A stretch of DNA of 64,000 nucleotides, from NCBI RefSeq assembly GCF_008122525.1, contig NZ_VSRV01000001.1, positions 2,108,001-2,172,000 of the forward strand, written 5' to 3'. Within the stretch, counting starts at the first letter, position 1, and each line of letters begins with the position of its first letter. The translations under genes and the position numbers were made by a program. The DNA comes from Marinomonas sp. IMCC 4694 (GTDB taxonomy: Bacteria; Pseudomonadota; Gammaproteobacteria; Pseudomonadales; Marinomonadaceae). Of the stretch, positions 16,576 to 25,593 are shown piece after piece. The notes beneath the pieces are model-generated. The model was not told where the DNA came from. It saw only the letters and a list, made by a program, of their open reading frames with translations, and searched no databases.

Positions 16576-18861
16576 TAACTGACCTTTAACTTGCCTTGAC
16601 GAAGCGCTTCATGCACCTGCTCTTTTGGACCATCGGCGATTAGTCGTCCGTTGTCCATAACAATAATACGATCTACCATATCTAACATAGACGCTTTATG
16701 AGTAATTAAAATAAGCGTCTTATCTTTTATGCCCGCCATGAGCCTTCTCTTCATACGAGACTCGGTTGTATTGTCCATTGAGGCGGTAGGTTCGTCTAAG
16801 ATCAAAATAGGCGGATCAAATAGCAAGGCACGTGCAATCGCAATACTTTGGCGTTGACCACCTGACAACAAGGCTCCCCGCTCTCCCACGCTGCTGTCTA
16901 GCCCATTTGGCTTACGATTTGCAAACTCTGATACACCCGACAATTCAGCTGCACGAATAATCGCGTCATCTTCCATGTAGGGTACACCCATTACGATATT
17001 GTCTTTAATCGACCCATAAAACAAATTCACATCTTGTGACACAGAGCCTATATTACGACGCAGATCCGCAGGGTTAACCTGACGAAGGTCAACACCATCA
17101 ACGCGAACGGCACCACTATCAGGTGTATACAGTCCTGTCATCAATTTACCGAGTGTCGACTTACCGGATCCAATACGCCCAATAATGGCGACTTTCTCAC
17201 CCTTCTTGATATTAATATTGATAGCACTGATGGCAGTTTGTTCTTGATCAGGATAGGAGAAGTTCACCGCTTCAAACTGAAACTCCCCTTTAAAACCAGA
17301 ACGATGCACAAATTTCACATCCTCAGGATGCTCAACGGGTGACGACATGATCTCATTTAAAGAGCTAAACGCTGACTTGGCTTGGTTATAACGCGTGGCT
17401 AAACTCGCGACTTGTGCCATTGGGCCTAGCGCTCTACCGGTTAACATCACAGACGCAACTAAGGCCCCCATACTCATGCTGCCTTCGGCGATCTGATACA
17501 CCCCCACAATAACAATAATCACCGTAGTAAGTTGCTGAGCCACCATCGCAAACGAAGAGGACGACTGTGACAGCTGACGTGTTTTCACCCCCCAATCAGC
17601 GATATTACCTACCGCACTTTCCCACTGTTTTTGCATAACACCTTCAGCGTTATTTAACTTAACACTTTCGGCGTTATACAGACTTTCAATCAATACGGCA
17701 TTTTTCTGAGAAGCCGTTTTCTGCCCTTCCTCAATAGAACGCTTAAGCGGAATCTGAATAATGAGACTGTAAAGTAGAATTAATGCAACAGTTACCAAGG
17801 GTATATAACCAACAGGCCCACCAATTAGCCAAATCACACCAATAATGAGGAACATAAAAGGTATATCAACCAAAGTGGTGACTGAGGCAGACGTGATGAA
17901 ATCCCGAATACTCTCAAACTCTTGTAGATTTTTAGCAAACGCACCAACCGACTTAGGACGTGACGCCATTGTGATGTTATTCACACGAGAAAAAATAGCG
18001 GCAGAGATCAAAATATCTGATTTTTTTCCCTGCTATATCAATAAAATAGGCTCTTAACGTGCGCAATAAGAAATCAAACAGATAAACAACACCCGCTCCA
18101 ATTGCCAGTACCCACAAGGTATCAAATGCGTTGTTTGGTACAACACGATCATACACATTCATCACAAAAAGAGGACTAGCTACCGCGAAGATATTGATCA
18201 ACAAAGAGGCAATAAACACATCGCGATAAATGCGCCATGAACGCGAGATAGTCCCCCAAAACCAATGCCCTTTTTTGCCTTCGTTTTCGTTTTTTTTCTC
18301 AGATCGTTTATCAAACTTATAGAGGGGGCGCACAAAGAAGCAGTAGCCGGTAAAAGAATCAATTAAATCCCCCGTGGTTACCTCTATCTCACCTTCACCT
18401 GATTCGGGACGCAATATTTTTGCTTTGCCTTTCGCTTTGTCAAACTCAAGTAAAACACAGGCCTGTTGATCGTTAAGCAGCAACACAACAGGCATCACCA
18501 TATTGGGAATTTTAACTAATGAACGTTTTACAAATCGCGCATTGATGCCAATACGCTGTGCCGCACGCTTAAATAGCTCAGGCGACATTGCGTTATCGGT
18601 AATGGGCAAGCCGGCTGAAATACCGTCTGCTGTATGGGGATTATAAAAATACTTACTTAGCAACACCAAGCAATCTAGTAACGGGTTTGGGTATTCTAAA
18701 GAAGCGCCTTTAATATTCCATTGACGGCCACTCATCTCAACCTCTTCTTCAATCCGTGAACTCGATCCTTCGCCTGATTCATTCGCGATATCATGTTCGC
18801 TCTTTGCATCATTATCTAAAGGCGATGAAGAGCTCTGTTCTGAGCGATCAGAGTCAGACAT
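16575..18861 (-). pseudogene. lapB: Type I secretion ABC exporter LapB, split by a frameshift in an A7 run
   Basis: Two overlapping frames together make one LapB-type exporter. The upstream frame (18861-17977) encodes a peptidase-C39-like domain with no obvious catalytic Cys and the first membrane segments, ending properly at AYFIDIAGKK and then reading a nonsense tail. The downstream frame (to 16575) resumes ISAAIFSRVNNITMASRPKSV, further membrane segments, and an ATPase with GRIGSGKST, LLSGGQRQSIAIARAL and ILILDEPTASMD. The join is GGG, seven A, TCAG on the minus strand (T run at 18021-18027). With six A the frame is continuous for about 761 residues, normal for the family. It may be a broken gene, a sequencing error, a phase-variable tract, or rescued by slippage. 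Confidence 0.85.
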
Positions 18862-19005
18862 ACTCTATATTCTCCTAAAACTTCCAAAAATCTGTTTTTG
18901 TAAATCAACAACTTGAGTATTATTATCTAGAATAGTGGTTATTTGTTAAGATGGGAAGCGAACAAATCATCTTACGGTACATTCAGACATAAGAAGGAAA
19001 GCACC

Positions 19006-19380
19006 ATGCTGTACGCAAAAACAAACATTCAAGGTGTCGTTATCGATGTCTCCACCACACACTCTGATGAATATAACCTATTGGTTGCACCAAATGACCC
19101 AGAAGTCGCCAATATCTTAGCCAAAAAGTTCACCACAGCAGGCACCAGCACTCAAGACATTCTGGACAATTCAGACAGTGACATGATGAGGGTGTTAGAA
19201 GACCTTGTCGACTTACTCACCGAAAAACGACTTATACAGTTTACCGAACTGCCGCTGGCGGCACAAAAAAAGTTACTGGGCCGAAAATGGGTTCGCGGTG
19301 TTCACAATGGCCACGATGACAGTCTAATGACTAATAACGATCGATTCATTGAAGGCTTGGATGAAGACCCTCTTATTTGA
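19006..19380 (+). CDS. Conserved hypothetical protein beside lapB (often mislabelled as TrpB-like)
   Basis: 124 residues from ATG 19006, which has AGAAGGA eight bases upstream; the open frame begins earlier at 18943. The N-terminal strand-rich part (VVIDVSTTHSDEYNLLVAP) is followed by a helical segment MMRVLEDLVDLLTEKRLIQFTELPLAAQKKLLGRKWVRG. I recall similar proteins in Pseudomonas and relatives under the misleading name tryptophan synthase beta-like. There is no PLP site or other catalytic motif. It is transcribed away from lapB from a shared 145-base gap and converges on lapD. Function unknown; a link to the adhesion system is positional only. Confidence 0.75.
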   Translation: MLYAKTNIQGVVIDVSTTHSDEYNLLVAPNDPEVANILAKKFTTAGTSTQDILDNSDSDMMRVLEDLVDLLTEKRLIQFTELPLAAQKKLLGRKWVRGVHNGHDDSLMTNNDRFIEGLDEDPLI

Positions 19381-19424
19381 GAAAGAATGACCATTAAAAA
19401 CAGTCAAGATAAGTAGTAATACCA

Positions 19425-21374
19425 TTACATATCTTGCGAGCGACCAACAAAGAAACCTTGTGTACCGGTGACATCAAAACGCTTTAACGCCGTCAATTGT
19501 TTTTCACTTTCTACGCCGGTAGCAATCACGTCAATATTTAAACTGCCAAACATTTTACAAAGCGTGTGCATAAAGAAAGACTCAGATTCTTTGCCTGCCG
19601 CCATTCGCGTGTAAGAAGAATCCACTTTCACATAGTCAGGCATCAGGGTCTGTAAATATTGAAAAGCAGAAAATTGTTTGCCTACGTTATCGATACCAAA
19701 TACGACTCGCTGTGTTTTTAACATTTTCGCCAAACTGATCGCCTGCGCCTCTTCAGACAAAATACCTTGTTCTGAGATTTCAAACATGATTTTGCTTTTT
19801 AATAGTGGACTAAGTTGACTTAGCGTCTTCTCTAGCCAACGAATAAAATCGGGCTTAGCATATGAAGACAGGGATAAATTTACCGTCAAGGGGATCGCCG
19901 GCTGTTTCACTCTGATGTATTCAATAACCCGTCCAATAATTACCTGATCGATTTGCTTACCCAGATCAAATTGCTCTGACAAACCAATAAAGAAACCGGC
20001 ATGATACTCCTTACCGTAATGCTCTAGCCCCATAAACACTTCTTCATGAAGCAAACTCGAAGGGGCCTCTAAAGTTGCCACGGGTTGTTTTTTCAATTTA
20101 AAAGCACGGTTTTTGATGGCGAGCTCTAATATCTCTTTCCATTGCGCCTTAGTTAAAGCCACCGTATTGTCGATATTAAGATCAAACACTTTACTTGTAT
20201 TTTCCCCTAACCGCTTGGCTTCACGTAGCGCCGCATCCGCTTGCGTCATTGCGCTTGGGCGATCCACCGAACCGTCTATGGTTGCCGCACCGATATTCGC
20301 CACCGAGCTTGAATAGCTAATGCCAGCGTTATTCAACTCCATCAAATCGATTATGATCTCATCAACAGCTCGCTTAAGTTGATTATGATCAAAATTCGGA
20401 ATTAACAAAACAAAATCGGCACCAGATAAACGTGCCAAGGTCGCCGAAGACGATAGCGTCATGACTTTTCTCGCTAAGATCTCCGCTGAAGACAATACAA
20501 ACAAGTCCGCTGATTCATACCCTCGCTCATTGTTAAGTTTACCTAAATCAACCAAACTGATTAGGGCAAGGCCATCCGTTCCGCGCTCTCTTTCCGCAAA
20601 ATGTGACTTCATTTGGCTTTCAAAGAAATTACGATTGCCCAAACCACTTACGGGGTCTTTAAATGCTTTGGCTTGTAACCAATGTGCTGTCTCTACTTCT
20701 GAAGCAAATTCTTTTTCTAATTTATCAGCCATTCGATTCATAGACAAAACCACTGACTTTAACTCTCGCGTTTTAGGAACGTTTAGCATTTTAATAAAAC
20801 GACGCTGCTGGATTGCTTCGGCTTGCTTTTCTAATTCCGCTAAGGGGCGAAACAAATAACGTAAGGCCACGCTACCTAAAATAAGGGTTATCGATCCAAT
20901 GATAAAAAAAGACAGCAACAAGTCTCTTGAGGCAAGCCAAAGCTGATTGTAACCATAACCCGCACTGCCGGTAATATACACCTGACCCAATTCATTCCAA
21001 CCATTGGAAATAATAGCCCTTGCCACTGGCACTTTAAAATCAATCAACTGGATGAACCATGACGGTACACCATCGATTTTCGTCTCATTAGACCGAGTAA
21101 TATTTTGATCATCGGCGTAAATGTGTATGCGCACTTCAGAGAAATAGCCGCTATCAAACACAGCATTAATACTACTCTCAACCGAAGCATAATCTTCAAT
21201 TGCCATAAAATCAGACACAGACATGCTTAGCGAAGTGGCCGAATCTTGCGTCGTCGATTCCAATTGCCCCACCAAATACCCTTTGGTGGTATTAAAATTG
21301 ATCCCCATCACAACAGCGAGCATTATTGAGAATATGGCAATAATCGTCATCATTAATTGGCGAAACAGTGTCAT
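19425..21374 (-). CDS. lapD: LapD-type c-di-GMP receptor (degenerate GGDEF and EAL)
   Basis: 649 residues: membrane segment (about 8-25), periplasmic LapD/MoxY-type sensor domain (about 26-150), second membrane segment (about 150-172), HAMP, GGDEF-like domain (about 235-395) and EAL-like domain (about 405-649). The GGDEF site reads SGADF and the EAL entry reads EEVF instead of EAL, so both activities should be lost, as in known LapD, which binds c-di-GMP through the EAL fold and then sequesters LapG. The gene follows lapG by ten bases on the same strand, matching the known lapG-lapD order. It is an inside-out signal receiver for adhesin release. Confidence 0.93.
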   Translation of the reverse strand: MTLFRQLMMTIIAIFSIMLAVVMGINFNTTKGYLVGQLESTTQDSATSLSMSVSDFMAIEDYASVESSINAVFDSGYFSEVRIHIYADDQNITRSNETKIDGVPSWFIQLIDFKVPVARAIISNGWNELGQVYITGSAGYGYNQLWLASRDLLLSFFIIGSITLILGSVALRYLFRPLAELEKQAEAIQQRRFIKMLNVPKTRELKSVVLSMNRMADKLEKEFASEVETAHWLQAKAFKDPVSGLGNRNFFESQMKSHFAERERGTDGLALISLVDLGKLNNERGYESADLFVLSSAEILARKVMTLSSSATLARLSGADFVLLIPNFDHNQLKRAVDEIIIDLMELNNAGISYSSSVANIGAATIDGSVDRPSAMTQADAALREAKRLGENTSKVFDLNIDNTVALTKAQWKEILELAIKNRAFKLKKQPVATLEAPSSLLHEEVFMGLEHYGKEYHAGFFIGLSEQFDLGKQIDQVIIGRVIEYIRVKQPAIPLTVNLSLSSYAKPDFIRWLEKTLSQLSPLLKSKIMFEISEQGILSEEAQAISLAKMLKTQRVVFGIDNVGKQFSAFQYLQTLMPDYVKVDSSYTRMAAGKESESFFMHTLCKMFGSLNIDVIATGVESEKQLTALKRFDVTGTQGFFVGRSQDM

Positions 21375-21384
21375 CCAAGTTCTC

Positions 21385-22074
21385 CTAATTTGTCATTGTA
21401 TCAAAGCGATTATTTAGATCTGTCCACAAGCTCAATCTTGATGAGCCACCGACTAACACCCCCCGCCCTTTTTCTTTAGAAAGCCACAAGCTGTCTGCAT
21501 TGAACGAATATATAGGCAGGAGGTCGTTGCGCTTTGACGCAGGTTTTAATTCTCTATCAAGGTTATCGAGCAAAACTGGGATGGATGTTGGATTATGATA
21601 ATACGCCAGTACCATGTGATGCTGGTTGAGCTTTAACGCTTTAACGTAAACAAGGCGCAATTTTTCGTCGGGAACACCCAGTTCTCTGAGTGTAAAGTAT
21701 TTGGCAATCGTAAAATCTTCACAATCCCCTGCCTGCATCCCTAAAAACTCAATGGGAGTCGCCCAATAATCTTCTTTTCCCCATAACTTCATATCGTCTA
21801 CAAAATCCATTTGATTAAAGAAAGTATTTACTTGAGTAAGTTGCTCAACAATTGGCAAGGCCTTCGAATCATCCACTAATTGCCGCCATGCCAATATTCG
21901 CTTTTCTGCACTTGCACCATACAAAGGTACAGCTTGTTTGGCTAATTTTTTATATTTATCCGAGACATCAGCATACAATAAGATATGTGAGGTCAAGCAC
22001 ATAATAATAAGCACACAAACCAAACGTTTGGCGCGCTTTAGTAGAGCATAAAACGAATCAACTCGTTTTCTCAC
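21385..22074 (-). CDS. lapG: LapG-type periplasmic cysteine protease (transglutaminase-like)
   Basis: About 229 residues from a proposed GTG at 22074. The frame is open to 22221, but that would overlap the DUF1244 gene by 140 bases. The proposed N-terminus is a signal peptide (RAKRLVCVLIIMCLTSHILLYA). The BTLCP domain shows the catalytic triad: Cys in AGDCEDF, His in NQHHMVLAYY and Asp in VLLDNLD. LapG cuts the N-terminal retention module of the large adhesin, releasing the cell from the surface, unless LapD holds it. The adhesin itself is not in the window. The start is uncertain because the ribosome site (AAGTGA) is weak. Confidence 0.9.
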   Translation of the reverse strand: MRKRVDSFYALLKRAKRLVCVLIIMCLTSHILLYADVSDKYKKLAKQAVPLYGASAEKRILAWRQLVDDSKALPIVEQLTQVNTFFNQMDFVDDMKLWGKEDYWATPIEFLGMQAGDCEDFTIAKYFTLRELGVPDEKLRLVYVKALKLNQHHMVLAYYHNPTSIPVLLDNLDRELKPASKRNDLLPIYSFNADSLWLSKEKGRGVLVGGSSRLSLWTDLNNRFDTMTN

Positions 22075-22081
22075 TGAAATG

Positions 22082-22378
22082 TCACTTATCAGACAGTGGC
22101 TTAGCGTTAAAAGCCGCAAGCTGTTCAGGGGTGGCGTTTGGTTGATATTTAGCTTTCCAAGTATCATAAGGCTCGCCATAAACGAACTCACGAGCCTCAT
22201 CGTAGTCGAGCTTAACCCCACGTTGCTCGGCCTCCGCCATATACCATTTACTTAGACAATTCCGGCAAAAACCCGCCAAATTCATAAGATCTATATTTTG
22301 TACCGACTTATTATCATCTAAGTGCTTTAACAGCCGACGCAATACGGCCGCTTCAATTTCAGTTTGATTGCTCATCAT
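22082..22378 (-). CDS. DUF1244 family protein
   Basis: 98 residues, the usual size for DUF1244. It contains the family core VQNIDLMNLAGFCRNCLSKWY, with two Cys separated by two residues, and the C-terminal EFVYGEPYDTWKAKYQ. The function of the family is not known to me. It ends seven bases before the proposed lapG start and is on the same strand, so it may be co-transcribed with lapG and lapD, though DUF1244 genes also occur in unrelated settings. Either of two adjacent Met codons may be the start. Confidence 0.88.
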   Translation of the reverse strand: MMSNQTEIEAAVLRRLLKHLDDNKSVQNIDLMNLAGFCRNCLSKWYMAEAEQRGVKLDYDEAREFVYGEPYDTWKAKYQPNATPEQLAAFNAKPLSDK

Positions 22379-22412
22379 AGGACTCTAACTTATAAAGTTG
22401 AAAGGTTAACCC

Positions 22413-23012
22413 TTATTTACTACAGCGATGGTCAGAGGGTTGCTTTCTCCACTGCCACTCTTGGGCTGATGACATGAATGCTCTTAACGGCGCCATATTT
22501 TCCCCTGATACCTGCTCAATGGCGTAAGCACACGCTTCGAGTGTAGACAAAAATTCTGCACTCGGAGATTTGCGAATCGTATACATGCTCATTGGCGCAG
22601 AAGAAAAACACACTGCGTCATAGACTTGCAACAAGCGCTCACTGAAATACAGTTTTTTGGCCTTGCGCCACGTCGCATCAACAAAAATTAGCCCTTCAAT
22701 CTCTGACAACCTGCTGGACTCCATAGACTCTAATGCAACGGCTCGATCAGAGGGAAAAACCAGCCGCCATTTTTGAGGATCTTTTTCTTTTAACGCATCA
22801 CTCAATGCACCGACAGACGTTAAAACAACACGCTCAACCGATGGCAAACAAAGGGTTAAGAGTGCAACGGTATTCTTGGCGTGTTGCGCTTCTTTTGGAT
22901 CTTGTAAAACAAGGATCGACATACGGGTTGTGACGGAGGGAATCCAACGACACACACACTGCCCTTGAAGAAAACAACAGCCATCGCAACGTACTCGTTT
23001 ATCGTCACTCAT
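22413..23012 (-). CDS. tapT: DTW-domain tRNA-uridine aminocarboxypropyltransferase (TapT/YfiP)
   Basis: 199 residues. An N-terminal Cys cluster (RCDGCCFLQGQCVCRW) probably binds zinc, and the DTW-type motif reads DATWRKAKKLYFSE. The family adds the 3-amino-3-carboxypropyl group of SAM to uridine 47 in the variable loop of tRNA (acp3U). Length and motifs match E. coli TapT. It starts three bases before the pdxJ stop would end on the same strand (pdxJ stop at 23016), so the two form an operon. Substrate tRNA cannot be read from sequence. Confidence 0.88.
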   Translation of the reverse strand: MSDDKRVRCDGCCFLQGQCVCRWIPSVTTRMSILVLQDPKEAQHAKNTVALLTLCLPSVERVVLTSVGALSDALKEKDPQKWRLVFPSDRAVALESMESSRLSEIEGLIFVDATWRKAKKLYFSERLLQVYDAVCFSSAPMSMYTIRKSPSAEFLSTLEACAYAIEQVSGENMAPLRAFMSSAQEWQWRKQPSDHRCSK

Positions 23013-23015
23013 TCT

Positions 23016-23741
23016 TCAATTTAATCTTTCCAGATACGCTTTAACCACGTTATCCCAACCCATATCCAATGCCTCAGTCGTTAACGCATGGCCAATGGAA
23101 ACTTCAGCGATTCTACCCTGTTCACACAGTGCTTGAACATTGTTTAAATCCAAATCATGACCGGCGTTTACGGTAAGCCCTGCATCTAAAGCGGCTTGAG
23201 CGGCGTGCTGATACTGTCTAAGCGTATCATTAAAATTTTCCTGACCGAAGGCATTGGCGTATCCCTCTGTATAAAGTTCCACACGATCCGCCCCCACCTC
23301 TTTCGCCATAGCCATACTGTCTGCATCGGGGTCCATAAACAAAACAACACGAATGCCTTTCGCTTTTAATTGAGCGATAACCGGACGTAACGCATCTTGA
23401 TCGCGTGCGAGGTTCCAACCGTGATCGGAAGTCAATTGATTCGGGTCGTCGGGGACGAGCGTGCACTGATCTGGCTCTACTTCCAAAACCACCTCTAAAA
23501 ACTGCGCATCGGGGAATCCTTCGATATTTAATTCTGCCCCAGGAAAACGTTTTAACAAGGCTTTTAAATCATGCGCATCTTGATACGTAGCATGACGTTG
23601 ATCTGGTCTTGGATGAATAGTAATGCCAAACGCGCCCAACCCTAAAGTCCGCTCCGCCATGTGAATCAAATTGGGGTAGTCCCGTCCCCGTGAATTTCGA
23701 AGTAGACCAATTTTGTTCAAATTAACGCTTAAGTGTGTCAT
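23016..23741 (-). CDS. pdxJ: Pyridoxine 5'-phosphate synthase PdxJ
   Basis: 241 residues, the normal length. PdxJ joins 1-deoxy-D-xylulose 5-phosphate and 3-amino-2-oxopropyl phosphate to form pyridoxine 5'-phosphate, the last ring-forming step of vitamin B6 synthesis. The start SVNLNKIGLLRNSRG and the motifs GITIHPRPDQRH, CTLVPD, FMDPD and TVNAGHDLDLNN are diagnostic of the TIM-barrel active site. Its usual neighbours recO and acpS are absent; here it precedes tapT. A divergent gene begins 145 bases away. Confidence 0.97.
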   Translation of the reverse strand: MTHLSVNLNKIGLLRNSRGRDYPNLIHMAERTLGLGAFGITIHPRPDQRHATYQDAHDLKALLKRFPGAELNIEGFPDAQFLEVVLEVEPDQCTLVPDDPNQLTSDHGWNLARDQDALRPVIAQLKAKGIRVVLFMDPDADSMAMAKEVGADRVELYTEGYANAFGQENFNDTLRQYQHAAQAALDAGLTVNAGHDLDLNNVQALCEQGRIAEVSIGHALTTEALDMGWDNVVKAYLERLN

Positions 23742-23886
23742 CTAACATCTCTCGACAGGGTCATTTATTGACATTATAAGATAAACACCCAACCACAAGC
23801 ATTAAAATACCCAACAACTTCTTCACTTAGACAACCCAATAAATGGCGGCTTATGATAAAATGCGCACCACAAATAGGAGTCCACA

Positions 23887-24561
23887 ATGAAATACGAACT
23901 CTTCCAGTCCATTTTTGATCGCGCAGCACGTCGCCATGGTGGAAACACTCGCCTCAATACCTTGCTTGACAGACCCTTCAGCTCATTAGAACTTCGTCAA
24001 CACAGTGACGACCGATGGCTCTCGGCTTTTTCACAAAAAATATTTCAGTCCGGTATTAATTGGCAGGTAGTGCGCAATAAATGGCCTGATTTTGAGACCG
24101 TTTTCTTTGCTTTTGATGTCGAAAAAATGCTTCTTATTCACGATGAAATGTGGCAAGAAAAAGCCAAAGACACGCGCATTATACGCAATTTTGGTAAAGT
24201 CATGACCATTCGAGAGAATGCGTTAATGATCAATGAATGCCAAACCAGTCATGGTTCATTTGCCAACTTTGTAGCGCAATGGCCTAACGAAGACATTATT
24301 GGGCTATGGGCGTATTTAAAAAAACATGGCGCACGCCTTGGTGGAAACACCGGCCCCTACACACTTCGGGCAATGGGGAAAGATACCTTCATGCTCACAA
24401 AAGACGTTGAAGGCTATTTGCGCCATCACGAGATTATTACAACTGGGCGCGACACTCAGACTGCATGGAAAGCTGCACAAAATGCGTTTAATCATTGGCA
24501 CAAAGAAAGTGGCCGCTCTTACACCGAAATAAGTCAATGCATTGCGTTGAGTGTAAATTAA
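23887..24561 (+). CDS. DNA-3-methyladenine glycosylase I family protein (Tag-like)
   Basis: 224 residues with the Tag-family core SDDRWLSAFSQKIFQSGINWQVVRNKWPDFE and a helix-hairpin-helix region around NFGKVMTIRENA. Tag enzymes remove 3-methyladenine from alkylated DNA. The N-terminal zinc-binding Cys/His and the catalytic Glu of E. coli Tag (LFExxCLE) are not seen, as in a divergent branch of the family, so the exact substrate is open. TAGGAG lies eight bases before ATG 23887. The next gene, frnE-like, follows by about 50 bases on the same strand. Confidence 0.85.
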   Translation: MKYELFQSIFDRAARRHGGNTRLNTLLDRPFSSLELRQHSDDRWLSAFSQKIFQSGINWQVVRNKWPDFETVFFAFDVEKMLLIHDEMWQEKAKDTRIIRNFGKVMTIRENALMINECQTSHGSFANFVAQWPNEDIIGLWAYLKKHGARLGGNTGPYTLRAMGKDTFMLTKDVEGYLRHHEIITTGRDTQTAWKAAQNAFNHWHKESGRSYTEISQCIALSVN

Positions 24562-24612
24562 CACTCACTCATTTAGACTTTAAACCATACACATTATTTA
24601 TTAGGAAACCAC

Positions 24613-25254
24613 ATGGCCGACTTACGCATCGACATCATTACAGATTTAGTTTGCCCTTGGTGTTACCTGGGATACTCACGACTCAAACAAGCCATCGAGC
24701 AGCTAGGCGATGATTACCGCATTGATATTCACTGGCAACCCTTTGAACTGCACCCAGACATGCCACTTGAAGGCGCCGACCGTGAAAGCTTTTTACGAGA
24801 ACGCTTTGGCAGCCCAGAAAAACTCAATGAAGCCACTCACGCAATTCAACAGGTGGGAATAGAAGCAGGGATACAATTTAATTTCTCTGAAAACGACCGC
24901 CTTCCCAATACAAAACTGACTCATCAGTTTGTTCTCGCCGCCGCAAAGTCAGGTTTAGCAACGCCTTTCGTGCTCGCTGTTTTCCATGCGTATTTTACGG
25001 AAGGTAAAGACATTGGCTCAAACAAGGTGCTAGAAGAACTGGCAGGTTTAATTGGCATGCAAACGATCGACATAACCTATGCAGTGAGTCCGGAAGCACA
25101 CACTTTAACTGAAAAAAAACTCATACACTTACGAAAGATGGGCATTGATTCCGTCCCAACGTATGTCATCAATGATAAATACATGGTGCAAGGTGCCCAT
25201 AATCCGGAATCTTTCCTTAAAGTCTTAGTCGACATCGCAGCAAAAGAGCACTAA
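24613..25254 (+). CDS. DsbA-family oxidoreductase, FrnE-like
   Basis: 213 residues, thioredoxin fold with an inserted helical domain. The active site CPWC appears at about residues 15-18 (DLVCPWCYLG) and the cis-Pro loop reads DSVPTYVIND. There is no signal peptide, so this is a cytoplasmic thiol-disulphide oxidoreductase or isomerase, as in FrnE of Deinococcus, which is linked to oxidative stress. The substrate is unknown. AGGAAACC precedes the ATG. A role in polyketide synthesis, implied by the family name, is not supported by any neighbour. Confidence 0.9.
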   Translation: MADLRIDIITDLVCPWCYLGYSRLKQAIEQLGDDYRIDIHWQPFELHPDMPLEGADRESFLRERFGSPEKLNEATHAIQQVGIEAGIQFNFSENDRLPNTKLTHQFVLAAAKSGLATPFVLAVFHAYFTEGKDIGSNKVLEELAGLIGMQTIDITYAVSPEAHTLTEKKLIHLRKMGIDSVPTYVINDKYMVQGAHNPESFLKVLVDIAAKEH

Positions 25255-25302
25255 CTTTTTCAGAATACGACCAAAAAAATAATCCGTAAGTGCACTCATC
25301 AC

Positions 25303-25321
25303 TGTTGATAATCATTAACAT
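25303..25321 (+). promoter_or_regulatory. Fur-box-like site upstream of bfd
   Basis: TGTTGATAATCATTAACA is near-palindromic and close to the Fur consensus (GATAATGATAATCATTATC). It lies about 50 bases before the bfd start, where iron repression of this iron-release gene would be expected. Confidence 0.65.
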
Positions 25322-25370
25322 TGCAATTACAATCGCATGGTCAGAATATTAGTGAGAGTGATTTTCATTT

Positions 25371-25565
25371 ATGTATATTTGTATTTGCAACAAAGTATCG
25401 GACAGAGACCTTAAAGCCTCTATTAATGAGGGTGCAACAACAATGCGGGAACTGTATAAAGCACATAATATTGGTAGTCAATGTGGTAAATGCTGCCAAT
25501 GCGCTAAAACAATCCTGAATAATGAGTTGCTTATCCTGGCTGAAGGCCAAGTCAAAGTAGCGTAA
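25371..25565 (+). CDS. bfd: Bacterioferritin-associated ferredoxin Bfd
   Basis: 64 residues, the usual length. The four [2Fe-2S] ligands are in CICNKV (residues 4 and 6) and SQCGKCCQCA. Bfd passes electrons to bacterioferritin so that stored ferric iron is reduced and released during iron shortage. The gene converges on two bacterioferritin genes on the opposite strand, and a Fur-box-like palindrome lies upstream, which fits induction at low iron. Its stop codon is inside the stem of a strong terminator. Confidence 0.95.
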   Translation: MYICICNKVSDRDLKASINEGATTMRELYKAHNIGSQCGKCCQCAKTILNNELLILAEGQVKVA

Positions 25566-25592
25566 GGCCGCATTATCGCGGCCTTACGTTTT
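25561..25592 (+). terminator. Terminator of bfd
   Basis: An 11-pair stem CGTAAGGCCGC / GCGGCCTTACG (25561-25588) with a six-base loop, followed by TTTT. The bfd stop codon lies inside the left arm. On the opposite strand there is no T run, so it is not a clear terminator for the bacterioferritin gene. Confidence 0.85.
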
Positions 25593-25593
25593 C

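Noticed and set aside
16575..18011. The downstream lapB frame as a complete stand-alone ABC transporter
   Set aside because: It lacks the first membrane segments, and the missing part is found directly upstream one frame away, so a split gene explains it better.
18015..18035. Programmed -1 ribosomal frameshift at the A run
   Set aside because: Restoring the frame needs a +1 shift or loss of one A, not a -1 shift, so a classic -1 slippery site does not fit.
22075..22221. Longer LapG start overlapping the DUF1244 gene
   Set aside because: The overlap is 140 bases with a well-conserved gene in another frame, and the signal peptide begins after it.
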